Positions 9,123-16,833 of a stretch of DNA of 64,000 nucleotides are shown here, one piece after another; within the stretch, counting starts at the first letter, position 1, and each line of letters begins with the position of its first letter. The notes below the pieces were generated by a model, which saw nothing but the letters and a program-made list of their open reading frames with translations, was not told the DNA's origin and did no database searches. The DNA comes from Planctomycetota bacterium (lineage in GTDB: Bacteria; Planctomycetota; SZUA-567; H5-PLA8): positions 2,170,001-2,234,000 of the forward strand of contig JAOSKN010000001.1 of NCBI GenBank assembly GCA_027493525.1, given 5' to 3'. The position numbers were made by a program, and so were the translations under genes.

Positions 9123-10445
9123 ATGTCGTCTGACGTCAATGTCGTGAGTGTGGTCGATGAGATCTGCGCGCTGGGCGCGCTCTCGCCGGAGCTGCTGCTG
9201 AAGCTGCGGACGGTTTCGCGCAGCAACTTGGGCGAGCGCAAGAGCCTCCAGGCGCGCCTGTACGCGCTGGACGGCGAGAGCCTCTCCGCCGACGAAAAGC
9301 AGCTCCGCCGCGCGGCGTTCTCGTGGATCCTGTACCGCCACGACGAGGCGCGCGCGGCGCTGAAGGATTACCACGGCGCGCTCGCCGACCTGGTGCGCGG
9401 CGAGATGGCGCTCGAGGAGCGGCGCGCGGACGAGGCGCTGCAGCACCTCAAGGCCGCCGCGCAGAAGCATCCGCAGAGCCAGAAGGTCGAGATCGAGTTG
9501 GCCTCGGCGCAGTCCGCGGCCGGGCGCCTGGACGATGCCCTTTCCATCCTCAGCCGCCTGGAGGGCCAGGGGCTCAAGGATGCCGACCTCTTCCACGCCA
9601 AGGGATTCGTGCTCGAGAAGCAGGGCTTCCAGGAGCGCGCCTGCGAGGCCTACGAGCAGGCCCTCGCGCTCGACCCGGCCCACGCGCAAGCGGCGTTCCG
9701 CCTCGCGTACTACCTCGACTTGCGCGGCGAGGACGAGAAGGCCGTCGAACTCTACAAGCGCGTGACCGGACAGGGCCCGGCTTTCGTCAACGCCATGATC
9801 AACCTCGCGCTGCTGCTCGAGGACGGCGACGACCTGGACGGCGCGATCCAGTCGCTCAAGGAAGCGCTGCGCGTCGATCCGATGAACCGCCGCGCCACGA
9901 TGTACCTCCGCGACTGCATCGAGTCGCTGGACATGTACTACGACGAAAACGAGCGGAAGGAGAACGAGCGCCTGGAGTCGGTCCTGCGCATCCCCATCTC
10001 CGACTTCGAACTCTCCGTGCGCAGCCGCAACTGCCTGGCCAAGATGAACGTCAAGAGCCTGGGCGACCTGGTGCGCAAGACCGAGCAGGAACTGCTTGCC
10101 TACAAGAACTTCGGCGAGACGTCCCTCACCGAAATCAAGCACCTGCTGGAGTCCAAGGGCTTGCGCCTGGGCATGTTCCGCGACGAAGAGAACAAGCGCG
10201 CGCGCGCCCAGCGCATGCGCACCGGCAACTCCGAGAACGCCGCCCTGATGAAGCCGGCCACCGACCTCGAACTCTCCGTGCGCAGCCGCAAGTGCATGCA
10301 GAAGCTGAACATCGAGACCATCGGCGACCTGTGCGAGAAGTCCGAAGCCGACCTGCTGGCGACCAAGAATTTCGGCCAGACCAGCCTCAACGAAGTGAAG
10401 CAGAAGCTCGGCGAAATGGGGCTCTCGCTGAAGCCCATTAACTGA
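9123..10445 (+). CDS. TPR protein with two RNA polymerase alpha-CTD modules
   Basis: A 440-residue soluble protein. Residues about 80-285 form tetratricopeptide-like helices (for example FHAKGFVLEKQGFQERACEAYEQAL and the following EDEKAVELYKRV). The C-terminus holds two copies of the helix-hairpin-helix domain of RNA polymerase alpha: ISDFELSVRSRNCLAKMNV...NFGETSLTEIKHLL (about 290-350) and ATDLELSVRSRKCMQKLNI...NFGQTSLNEVKQKL (about 378-435). This architecture is common in, and close to diagnostic of, Planctomycetota. A role as a transcription accessory protein contacting DNA or regulators is inferred from the domains only; no function is established here. A strong GAGGAGGAG site precedes the ATG and an intrinsic terminator follows, so it is monocistronic. 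Confidence 0.88.
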   Translation: MSSDVNVVSVVDEICALGALSPELLLKLRTVSRSNLGERKSLQARLYALDGESLSADEKQLRRAAFSWILYRHDEARAALKDYHGALADLVRGEMALEERRADEALQHLKAAAQKHPQSQKVEIELASAQSAAGRLDDALSILSRLEGQGLKDADLFHAKGFVLEKQGFQERACEAYEQALALDPAHAQAAFRLAYYLDLRGEDEKAVELYKRVTGQGPAFVNAMINLALLLEDGDDLDGAIQSLKEALRVDPMNRRATMYLRDCIESLDMYYDENERKENERLESVLRIPISDFELSVRSRNCLAKMNVKSLGDLVRKTEQELLAYKNFGETSLTEIKHLLESKGLRLGMFRDEENKRARAQRMRTGNSENAALMKPATDLELSVRSRKCMQKLNIETIGDLCEKSEADLLATKNFGQTSLNEVKQKLGEMGLSLKPIN

Positions 10446-10469
10446 CCGTGCTTCCCTTGCTTTTCTCGG

Positions 10470-10502
10470 ACCGCGGGGCGCAAGGCGCTCCGCGGTTTTT
10501 TG
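10470..10502 (+). terminator. Rho-independent terminator after the alpha-CTD/TPR gene
   Basis: ACCGCGG and CCGCGGT close a stem that continues inward to about 12 pairs with an AAG loop, followed by seven T residues. It starts 24 bases after the stop codon. Confidence 0.9.
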
Positions 10503-10539
10503 TTGCTGCGAAGCGCCGCCCCGGCGGCATGATGAAACC

Positions 10540-11187
10540 ATGTTTCACCACGTCCGCGGCGCGCTGATCCGCAAATTCCCCAACGAGGCCGTCGTCGAAG
10601 CCGGCGGCGTCGGCTACCAGTTGCTGATCCCGCTCGGCACCTACCAGGCGCTCCCGGCGCTCGGCCAACCCGTCACTCTCTTCGCGCACCTCCACGTCAC
10701 CGACGACGCGCTGACCCTCTTCGGCTTCGCGACGGAGGCCGAGCGCGTCTTTTTCCGGCAACTGACCGGGACCGTGAAAGGCGTCGGCCCGCGCGTGGCG
10801 CTGGCGATCCTCTCCGGCGGCCGCATCGAGCACCTCCAGCAGGCGATCCGGCTCGGCGATGTGGCCACGCTGAAGGCGATCAAGGGCGTCGGCGAGGCCA
10901 CCGCCAAGCGCATCGTCCTCGAATTGGGCAAGATCCTCGTGCGCCAGGACGAGGCCGCCGCCGGAAAAATGCCCGCGCGCGCGCCGGCGAGCGCGCCGGC
11001 CGAGCCGCTCATGGCGCTCGACGAATGGACCGAACTGGCCGTGAAGGCCGTCGCCAAACTCAACGAGGTCCCCAACGACGTGGCGCTGAAAGCCGTGCAG
11101 CGCGCCTGGGACGACCTGCGCGCGCAAGGGCGCAAGCCCGCGGCGGTCCAGGACTTGATCGGCCGCGCGCTGCCGTACGCGGAATAA
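10540..11187 (+). CDS. ruvA: Holliday junction DNA helicase subunit RuvA
   Basis: A 215-residue subunit that binds four-way junctions and loads the RuvB motor. Residues 1-65 form the OB-fold domain (MFHHVRGALIRKFPNEAVVE, then GVGYQL). Two helix-hairpin-helix motifs follow: TVKGVGPRVALAILS and AIKGVGEATAKRIVLELG. A flexible Ala/Pro-rich linker leads to the C-terminal RuvB-contact domain (EVPNDVALKAVQRAWDDL). ruvB lies downstream on the same strand, separated by a nucleotidyltransferase gene. No ruvC is seen in this window. Confidence 0.96.
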   Translation: MFHHVRGALIRKFPNEAVVEAGGVGYQLLIPLGTYQALPALGQPVTLFAHLHVTDDALTLFGFATEAERVFFRQLTGTVKGVGPRVALAILSGGRIEHLQQAIRLGDVATLKAIKGVGEATAKRIVLELGKILVRQDEAAAGKMPARAPASAPAEPLMALDEWTELAVKAVAKLNEVPNDVALKAVQRAWDDLRAQGRKPAAVQDLIGRALPYAE

Positions 11188-11209
11188 TATAAGGCATGGG
11201 AACAGGCGG

Positions 11210-12014
11210 ATGACGCTCGAAGGCTATCGCTACATCACCCCGCAGGTCACCAGCGACGACCCGCGCATGCAGCGCGCCATCGACGGCTGGCTGGGCCTCT
11301 ACGAGGCCTGCTACGTCATCGGCAACGAACTGCGCGAAGGCCGCCGCAAGCTGATCGAGGAAGGCCTGGTGGCCGCGGAGGACGGGGAGCCGTACGGCAT
11401 GGATTCGCGAGAACACCGGCCCACGCCGGAACAACTATTCAAGGCCGTCGTTCACGGCGCGAAGGGGTTGAACGAGGCGGGCGCGCGCTACGTGCTAGCC
11501 GGCGGTCTGGCATTGAATTATCACGGACACGAACGCGCGACCCGCGATGTGGATTTCTTCGTCTGCCATGACCCTGAGAAGCTCGATGAGCTTCGAGGGC
11601 CGCTGGCCCGGCAGGATGTCCGCCCCCATCGCGAGGAAGGCCCAAGTTTCCTCCCGCCCGACGCGATGTTTTGGTTCGAACCTTTGCAGTTCGGGCTCCC
11701 AGACGCGCCCCCAGTCAACGTGGATCTGTTGGTCAGTCAACATGAATTCATGGCGCTTCCTGCATGCGACCGGAATCGAATCGTCCTTTGGGGGTGTGCG
11801 CTTGCGAGTCGTTGGCTTGGAAGGGTTCTTGGTCCTGAAGCTGCGCGCCTTCCGTAAGCGCGACCAAGGCGACCTGATCACGGTCTGGCTCCAAAACGGC
11901 AAACGCGCGGATCTGGATGTCTTGGGCGCTTGGGTCAAACGGTTTGGCCTCGAACCGAATTTCGAGCAGATGCTGAATTGGACGGCCGAAGAATCCGGCC
12001 GGAGGCTCGGCTGA
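11210..12014 (+). CDS. Nucleotidyltransferase-fold protein between ruvA and ruvB, frameshifted
   Basis: The middle portion has the minimal nucleotidyltransferase signature YVLAGGLALNYHGHERATRDVDFFV (about residues 95-119, core GG...G..R.T.D.D), as in AbiEii/MNT-like toxin-family and related enzymes. The frame breaks at a five-G run at 11789-11793; removing one G joins it to GVRLRVVGLEGFLVLKLRAFR and a C-terminus ending 12014. The first 60 residues (from TLEGYRYITPQVTSDD) match nothing I recognise and have GC usage like ruvA, whereas the nucleotidyltransferase part looks less GC-rich. It may therefore be an insertion into an older gene between ruvA and ruvB. No partner HEPN or antitoxin gene is adjacent. 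The stop overlaps the ruvB start (TGATG). Confidence 0.6.
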
Positions 12015-13116
12015 TGGCGCGCCCGCCCGGCCCCCGCGCCGCGCGAAGCAGCCCGCCCCCGGCGCGCCCGAGCAGGCCGCGCCGCGCGGCGCCGCGAGCC
12101 CGCGCAGCGCCGGCGACGACGAGGACGCCTTCGAGGCCACGCTGCGCCCGCGGAGCTTCGACGACTTCGTCGGGCAGGCGCGCGTCGTCGAGAACCTGCG
12201 CGTCTACGTCAAGGCCGCCCAGCAGCGCGGCGAAGCCATCGACCACGTGCTCCTCTCCGGGCCGCCCGGCCTGGGCAAGACGACGCTCGCGCGGATCATC
12301 GCGCACGAACTCGGCGTGGAGTACCACGGCACCGCCGCCCCGGCGCTCAAAAAACCCGGCGACCTCGTCGGGCTGCTCACGAGCCTCCCCGAGCGCACGG
12401 TCCTCTTCATCGACGAAGTTCACCGCCTCACGCCCGTGCTGGAAGAGTACCTCTACTCGGCGATGGAGGACTTCTTCATCGACCTGACCGTGGACCAGGG
12501 CGCCTCGGCGCGCCCGATCCGCTTCCAGCTCCGGCCCTTCACCCTGATCGGCGCGACGACGCGCGACGGGCTGCTCTCGCGCCCGTTCCAGGACCGCTTC
12601 GGGATCCCGCAGAAGCTGAGTTTCTACGGCGTGGACGAACTCGCGAAGATCGTGGCGCGTTCGGCGCGCATCCTGGGCGTCGAGACGGGAGCGGAAGCCG
12701 CCGCCGAGGTCGCCGCGCGCGCGCGCAAGACCCCGCGCATCGCCAACCGCCTGCTGCGCCGGCTGCGCGACTGGGCCGAGGTCGAAGGCGACGGCCGCCT
12801 GACCCTCGAAATCGCGCGCAAGGGCCTGGAACGCGAAGGCGTGGACGAGGTCGGCCTCGACGGCATGGACCGCCGCATCCTGAAGGCGCTGTTGACCCAC
12901 AAGGGCCAGCCCGTCGGCGTCAAGACCGTCGCGGCCATGGTCGGCGAGGAGCCCGACACCGTGGAGGAAGTCTACGAGCCGTTCCTGATTCAGGAAGGCT
13001 TCGTGCTCAAGACCAGCCGCGGCCGTATGCTCGGCGCGCGCGGGTACCAGCATTTGGGGTTGAAGCCGCCGAAGGATGTGGGCGCGTTGGAAGATGGAGG
13101 ACTGTTCAAGGAGTGA
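12014..13116 (+). CDS. ruvB: Holliday junction branch-migration motor RuvB, frameshift near the start
   Basis: An AAA+ ATPase that drives branch migration with RuvA. The main frame shows FEATLRPRSFDDFVGQ, Walker A GPPGLGKTTLA (about 12256), Walker B FIDEVHRL, sensor IGATTRDGLLSRPFQDRFG, and the winged-helix end DTVEEVYEPFLIQEGF. This frame has no ATG, GTG or TTG between a stop at 11976 and the conserved core. The ATG at 12014, overlapping the previous stop as TGATG, is in another frame, and one added C in the run at 12031-12035 joins the two. I therefore take 12014 as the start. The N-terminal extension (Pro/Ala/Arg-rich, about 40 residues) is longer than in most RuvB proteins. Confidence 0.9.
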
Positions 13117-13121
13117 AGTAG

Positions 13122-14735
13122 CTAGTCCGTAGGTACGGTCAGGAGTTCAGAGTTCACGATCCAGAGCGCAAAGTAGGGCAGTGGCGCGTCTCTCCTCGCC
13201 AACAGGATCAGGAACGGTCCGTCAAAAACCAAGCGGCGCGGCGTATTCGGAAGTTCGCCGTTTGAAACTACCCAAGAGGCCCACGATTCGAGTTTCACGC
13301 CTCGTTCATCCAGGCGAAACCGTGTACTTTGGGCCGCTCTTTCAAGTATCCCCGGCTTCCCGCCTGACGCGCTAAGGGCCTTGCCTTGAATTTCTACAAA
13401 GGTCTTTTGAATCTCAAAATTGAATACCGGGACTTCAAGCCGATCACCTTCATGAAAGGCAAGGGCCTTCGGCTTTTTCGCCTGGTCGATGACGGCTCGA
13501 ACGGCATCAAGAAGGGTTCCACCTGGTTTCCTGCGTGCTATCAGGATTCGTTCATCGTTGGAAGTAGTGTGTAGTTCCACGATAAAGTCGTTCTGGCTCT
13601 CGTATCGCCACACCGCGACCTGTGATCTTAGAGCCTCCCAGTCGAAAGCCCCGTCCCACAGGCCAAAGGAAACCACCTCGCGGCCCTTGAAATCGAGAGG
13701 TTTCATGGGCTTGGCGAAGGGTGTTGAGAACTCTAGAGATATTCGCAATAGGGCATAGGCAACCAAATGCCCCGGGGGCAAGTCATCGGGAAGCCCTGGA
13801 ATGGTGAATCCATCGCCAAACCTGGCTTTGGCCTGCGCAGAGAGCCAGCTCGTGACCTTAGGTGTAAATCCCGCACCTGCAACGATGGCGCGAGAATCGA
13901 CCATGGATTTGCTAAAAGGAGAGCGGTTTAGTGAAGCAATCCAATGAGGCCCATCTGAAACTTCAATGGGCCCGCCCAATTCTTCTCTTAGTTCATTCCA
14001 AGCCAGTTCGGATGAAGCGCACCAAAGAACATTTCGGTCTTCCGCGATTGAACATTCCAGTACGGGAGAAATGAGTGTGGAGCGAAGCTCGGTATCGGCG
14101 TCTACAATCTCGAGCAGGGGATACTCTGTCTGAATGGTATCATCCAGTTCATCGCCCATATAGGTAAGCCGAGAATATTCCTCGTGGGAGCGTGGTCCCC
14201 AATTGCGCTCGTAAATGGTGCCTGTATTGTTCATTAATAAAACGCTTCGGCCCGTCTCACCGTGCTGATCCGGATACGCAAGCAAGCCGTATCCGAGCGT
14301 CATGTTCCCATCGACCATGTAGGACTTGGCGCCGCCGGGGGCATGCGCGCCTTGGCCGGTGAGGATCCTGAAAAAGTAGCCTTTGAAGGGTGTTCCCTCA
14401 GGCGGTGGCTTGAAGGCTCTGGCAAATTCCCCTTCAATCAGCCCAAGGTCGCCAGCACCTTCTTGTAATTCAAAAAGGCTGTGTTGTCCTGTGGCTCGCG
14501 TTGCATATTCAAAAACGCCGTCTTCGTCATAATCCGTACGCCTGAATACGTCCTGCGCCTCGGCATAGGTCTTGCACGCCCTGATAGCGATTCTTTCATT
14601 GTCGCGAATCTGGGCTTCTTTCCACCATGCACTTGCTGCCTTGGCTCCAACTACAAGGGCAAGAAAACTGCCGATCCCAAGACTCCAACGCATGAAACGC
14701 TTCATTCGCTTGCGCATGGTAGGCGGGATACTCAT
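13122..14735 (-). CDS. Membrane-anchored DUF2950-like / serpin-like fusion protein
   Basis: A 537-residue protein with one N-terminal membrane segment (WSLGIGSFLALVVGAKAASAW). Residues about 50-190 resemble DUF2950: ACKTYAEAQDVFRRTDYDEDG, GYFFRILTGQGAHAPGGAKSY, GYGLLAYP and the following GRSVLLMNNTGTIYERNWG. The same domain is found on the pseudopilin at 37.6 kb. Residues about 230-537 have the order and hydrophobic pattern of a divergent serpin: VVSFGLWDG, then FIVELHT, ILIARRKPGGTLLDAVRAVI, VPVFNFEIQKTF, STRFRLDERGVKLESWAS, and LVFDGPFLILLARRDAPLPYFALWIVN, which matches the serpin C-terminal signature region. The hinge ERGVKLES lacks the small residues of inhibitory serpins, so inhibition is doubtful. 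The gene is visibly less GC-rich than its neighbours, which hints at transfer. The serpin call is by eye. Confidence 0.6.
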   Translation of the reverse strand: MSIPPTMRKRMKRFMRWSLGIGSFLALVVGAKAASAWWKEAQIRDNERIAIRACKTYAEAQDVFRRTDYDEDGVFEYATRATGQHSLFELQEGAGDLGLIEGEFARAFKPPPEGTPFKGYFFRILTGQGAHAPGGAKSYMVDGNMTLGYGLLAYPDQHGETGRSVLLMNNTGTIYERNWGPRSHEEYSRLTYMGDELDDTIQTEYPLLEIVDADTELRSTLISPVLECSIAEDRNVLWCASSELAWNELREELGGPIEVSDGPHWIASLNRSPFSKSMVDSRAIVAGAGFTPKVTSWLSAQAKARFGDGFTIPGLPDDLPPGHLVAYALLRISLEFSTPFAKPMKPLDFKGREVVSFGLWDGAFDWEALRSQVAVWRYESQNDFIVELHTTSNDERILIARRKPGGTLLDAVRAVIDQAKKPKALAFHEGDRLEVPVFNFEIQKTFVEIQGKALSASGGKPGILERAAQSTRFRLDERGVKLESWASWVVSNGELPNTPRRLVFDGPFLILLARRDAPLPYFALWIVNSELLTVPTD

Positions 14736-14837
14736 AAGGCGCCGCTCGATTCACACTCCGGTCGGACCGCGTTCACTTTTCGAGTCTTACGGAAAAACAT
14801 CAGAATCTTCAGAGCCCTATTGGGATTTGCGCACGTT

Positions 14838-15920
14838 TTACAGCTCCCCGAACCGCACCGAATAGACCGGCGGAAAGTTGTTGCCCAGGCACGTCCACGA
14901 CGCGCCGCGGTCGAACGAGACGTACACGTTCCCCGTCGTGGTCCCGAAGGCCAGCGCATCGCCGCTTACGTCCAGCGCGTGGCGGAACGTGACGTCGTAG
15001 GCCTGCTCCTGCGGCAGCCCTTTGCGGAACGCCTGCCAGGACTTCCCGCCGTCGTCGCTGCGGCAGACGCAGAGCGCCCCGCCCACGGCGATGCGGACCT
15101 CGTCGGCCTGCGCCGGGACCACCCACGCCGTCTCCGGGTTCTTCGCGTCCACCGCCACCGCGAAGCCGAAGTGCGCCGGCCCGCCCGCCTGCGAGACCTT
15201 CGTCCAGTTCTTCGCGCCGTCGGTGGAACGGAAGATGCCGCAGTGGTTCTGCTGCCACAGCACGTCCGGGGCGGACGCGCAGCCCGCGACGAAGTGGGGG
15301 TCCTGCCCGACCTCCGACGTGGGATCGGGCAGGAAGTCGGCCGTGCAGCCCCGGTTGGCCGGCTTCCAAGTCGCGCCGCCGTCGGCCGTCTCGAAGACCC
15401 CCGCGCAACTGATTCCCACGAGCACGCGCCGGTGGTCGCGCGGATCGACGAGGATCGAATGAATCCCCGGGTTGTCGCGCCCGCCGCCGAACCACTGCTT
15501 CCGCGACGGGTGCTCCCAGAGCCCGCGGTTGAGTTCCCAGCTCTCGCCGCCGTCGTCGCTGACGAAGAGCCCGCCCGGTTCCGTGCCGAGGTACAGCCGC
15601 TTCGGCTCGCCCGCGCCGCCGGGGCCGAGCACCCACAGGTATTTCAGCGTCGCTGCGGTTCCGTCCGCCAGTTCCTCGTCTTCGGGGTAGGCCGGCGGCG
15701 TCAATTCTTCCCAGCTTTCGCCGCCGTTCTCGCTGCGCTGCAATTTGCTCCCCCAGTGCCCGTGGTCCAGCGTCGCCCAGAGCGTGCCCGTGCGCGGATC
15801 GACGCAGGCGTACGGCACGGGGATCCCGGAATGCGAGGCGCGCATGGGCTTGAACGCGCCGCCCTCGCGCTTGAGCACGAGCGTCCCTTTGCGCGTCCCG
15901 AGAATCAGCACTTGAGCCAT
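14838..15920 (-). CDS. BNR/Asp-box beta-propeller protein (sialidase-like fold)
   Basis: A 360-residue cytoplasmic-looking protein (no signal peptide) with at least six Asp-box turns: SENGGESW, SDDGGESW, TADGGATW, STDGAKNW, SDDGGKSW and SFDRGASW, which build a six- or seven-bladed propeller related to sialidases and VPS10. No sialidase catalytic Arg triad is evident, so enzymatic activity should not be assumed. It is the last gene of a minus-strand group with a MoaD/ThiS-type protein and YjbQ, an association seen in many bacterial genomes whose function is not established. Confidence 0.75.
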   Translation of the reverse strand: MAQVLILGTRKGTLVLKREGGAFKPMRASHSGIPVPYACVDPRTGTLWATLDHGHWGSKLQRSENGGESWEELTPPAYPEDEELADGTAATLKYLWVLGPGGAGEPKRLYLGTEPGGLFVSDDGGESWELNRGLWEHPSRKQWFGGGRDNPGIHSILVDPRDHRRVLVGISCAGVFETADGGATWKPANRGCTADFLPDPTSEVGQDPHFVAGCASAPDVLWQQNHCGIFRSTDGAKNWTKVSQAGGPAHFGFAVAVDAKNPETAWVVPAQADEVRIAVGGALCVCRSDDGGKSWQAFRKGLPQEQAYDVTFRHALDVSGDALAFGTTTGNVYVSFDRGASWTCLGNNFPPVYSVRFGEL

Positions 15921-15956
15921 GGAATGCTCCTTCTTGAGCGCCTCTTTACGCGCGCG

Positions 15957-16235
15957 CTAACCGCCGGAAAGGGCCTGCATCACATGCACGACGTCGCCGG
16001 GGCGCAGCGTATCGCCGAGTTTCTTCCGATCCAGCACAGGCTCATCGTTCACGAACAGGTTGACGTGCTTCCGCAGCGCGCCCGTGTCGTCCACCAGGTA
16101 TCCGGCCAGGCCCGGATGGCGCGCGTCGAGCGCGGCCACCAGGGACTTTGCGCTGAATGCTTCGATCTCCAGCCCTTCCATCTCGAGGTTTGGGAAGTAG
16201 CGCAGCAGGTGTTTGGTGAAGTAGACGCGGGGCAT
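15957..16235 (-). CDS. MoaD/ThiS-type sulfur-carrier protein
   Basis: A 92-residue beta-grasp protein. It has the ubiquitin-like pattern HVNLFVNDEPV, a central DRKKLGDTLRPGDVVHVMQAL, and ends in the double glycine (SGG) that is adenylated and thiocarboxylated in this family. Residues 1-45 show the MoaD-like start VYFTKHLLRYFP. No adenylating E1-like (MoeB/ThiF) gene or molybdopterin/thiamine biosynthesis gene is nearby, so its sulfur acceptor is unknown. It lies 36 bases upstream of the BNR gene and 28 bases downstream of yjbQ. Confidence 0.8.
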   Translation of the reverse strand: MPRVYFTKHLLRYFPNLEMEGLEIEAFSAKSLVAALDARHPGLAGYLVDDTGALRKHVNLFVNDEPVLDRKKLGDTLRPGDVVHVMQALSGG

Positions 16236-16263
16236 GGCGGATCCGTAAATAACTGTTCGGTCG

Positions 16264-16683
16264 TCAGTCGCCGATGACCTTGATCAGCACGCGCTTGGGG
16301 CGCCGGCCGTCGAACTCGCCGTAGAAGATCTGCTCCCACGGTCCGAAGTCCAGCTCGCCGCCGGTGATCGCGACGACGACCTCGCGCCCCATCACCTGCC
16401 GCTTCAGGTGCGCGTCGCCGTTATCCTCGCCCGTGCGGTTGTGGAGGTACTGCTCGACGGGCTCGTGCGGCGCGAGCCGCTCCAGCCACTTCTCGTAATC
16501 CTGGTGCAGCCCGGACTCGTCGTCGTTGATGAAGACGCTCGCGGTGATGTGCATGGCGTTGACGAGGCAGAGCCCCTCGCGCACGCCGCTCTCGGCCAGC
16601 GCCGCTTCCACCTGCGGCGTGATGTTGACGAAGGCGCGGCGCGTGGGCAGCGCGAAGTGGAGTTCCTTCCGGAACGACCTCAT
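16264..16683 (-). CDS. YjbQ/UPF0047 family protein
   Basis: A 139-residue protein of the YjbQ family, annotated in databases as a secondary thiamine-phosphate synthase because of weak complementation. Family landmarks are [12 protein letters not shown], the metal-site region [15 protein letters not shown], the conserved [16 protein letters not shown] and the C-terminal [20 protein letters not shown]. The His residues of AMH and DAHLK are the expected metal ligands. Length matches the family. It opens the YjbQ - MoaD/ThiS - BNR group, possibly preceded by a tiny ORF. Confidence 0.9.
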   Translation of the reverse strand: MRSFRKELHFALPTRRAFVNITPQVEAALAESGVREGLCLVNAMHITASVFINDDESGLHQDYEKWLERLAPHEPVEQYLHNRTGEDNGDAHLKRQVMGREVVVAITGGELDFGPWEQIFYGEFDGRRPKRVLIKVIGD

Positions 16684-16702
16684 GCGTTCGTCCCCTTGGA
16701 GC

Positions 16703-16771
16703 TCATGTACTCAAGGTGTCGGCCGGCTTCTCGAACGGCGGCAGCGGCACGTCAAGCCAGGGGTGAGCCAT
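16703..16771 (-). CDS. Possible 22-residue peptide upstream of yjbQ
   Basis: An ATG with a good GGAAGGAG ribosome site nine bases before it opens [20 protein letters not shown] and stops almost at once. Shifting one base at the acctt before the stop gives [10 protein letters not shown] and a stop that overlaps the yjbQ start as ATGA, the spacing expected of a coupled upstream gene. This may be a genuine about 30-residue gene with a consensus error or a leader peptide. I recognise no family. Confidence 0.3.
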   Translation of the reverse strand: MAHPWLDVPLPPFEKPADTLST

Positions 16772-16833
16772 GGTGCGCTCCTTCCACGATCCATTCTGGC
16801 GCATGGCGAGCGTATGTCAAAAGGGCCGCCCGC

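Noticed and set aside
13386..13758. Small plus-strand frames inside the serpin-like gene region
   Set aside because: They lie antisense to a continuous 537-codon gene and show no ribosome site or family.
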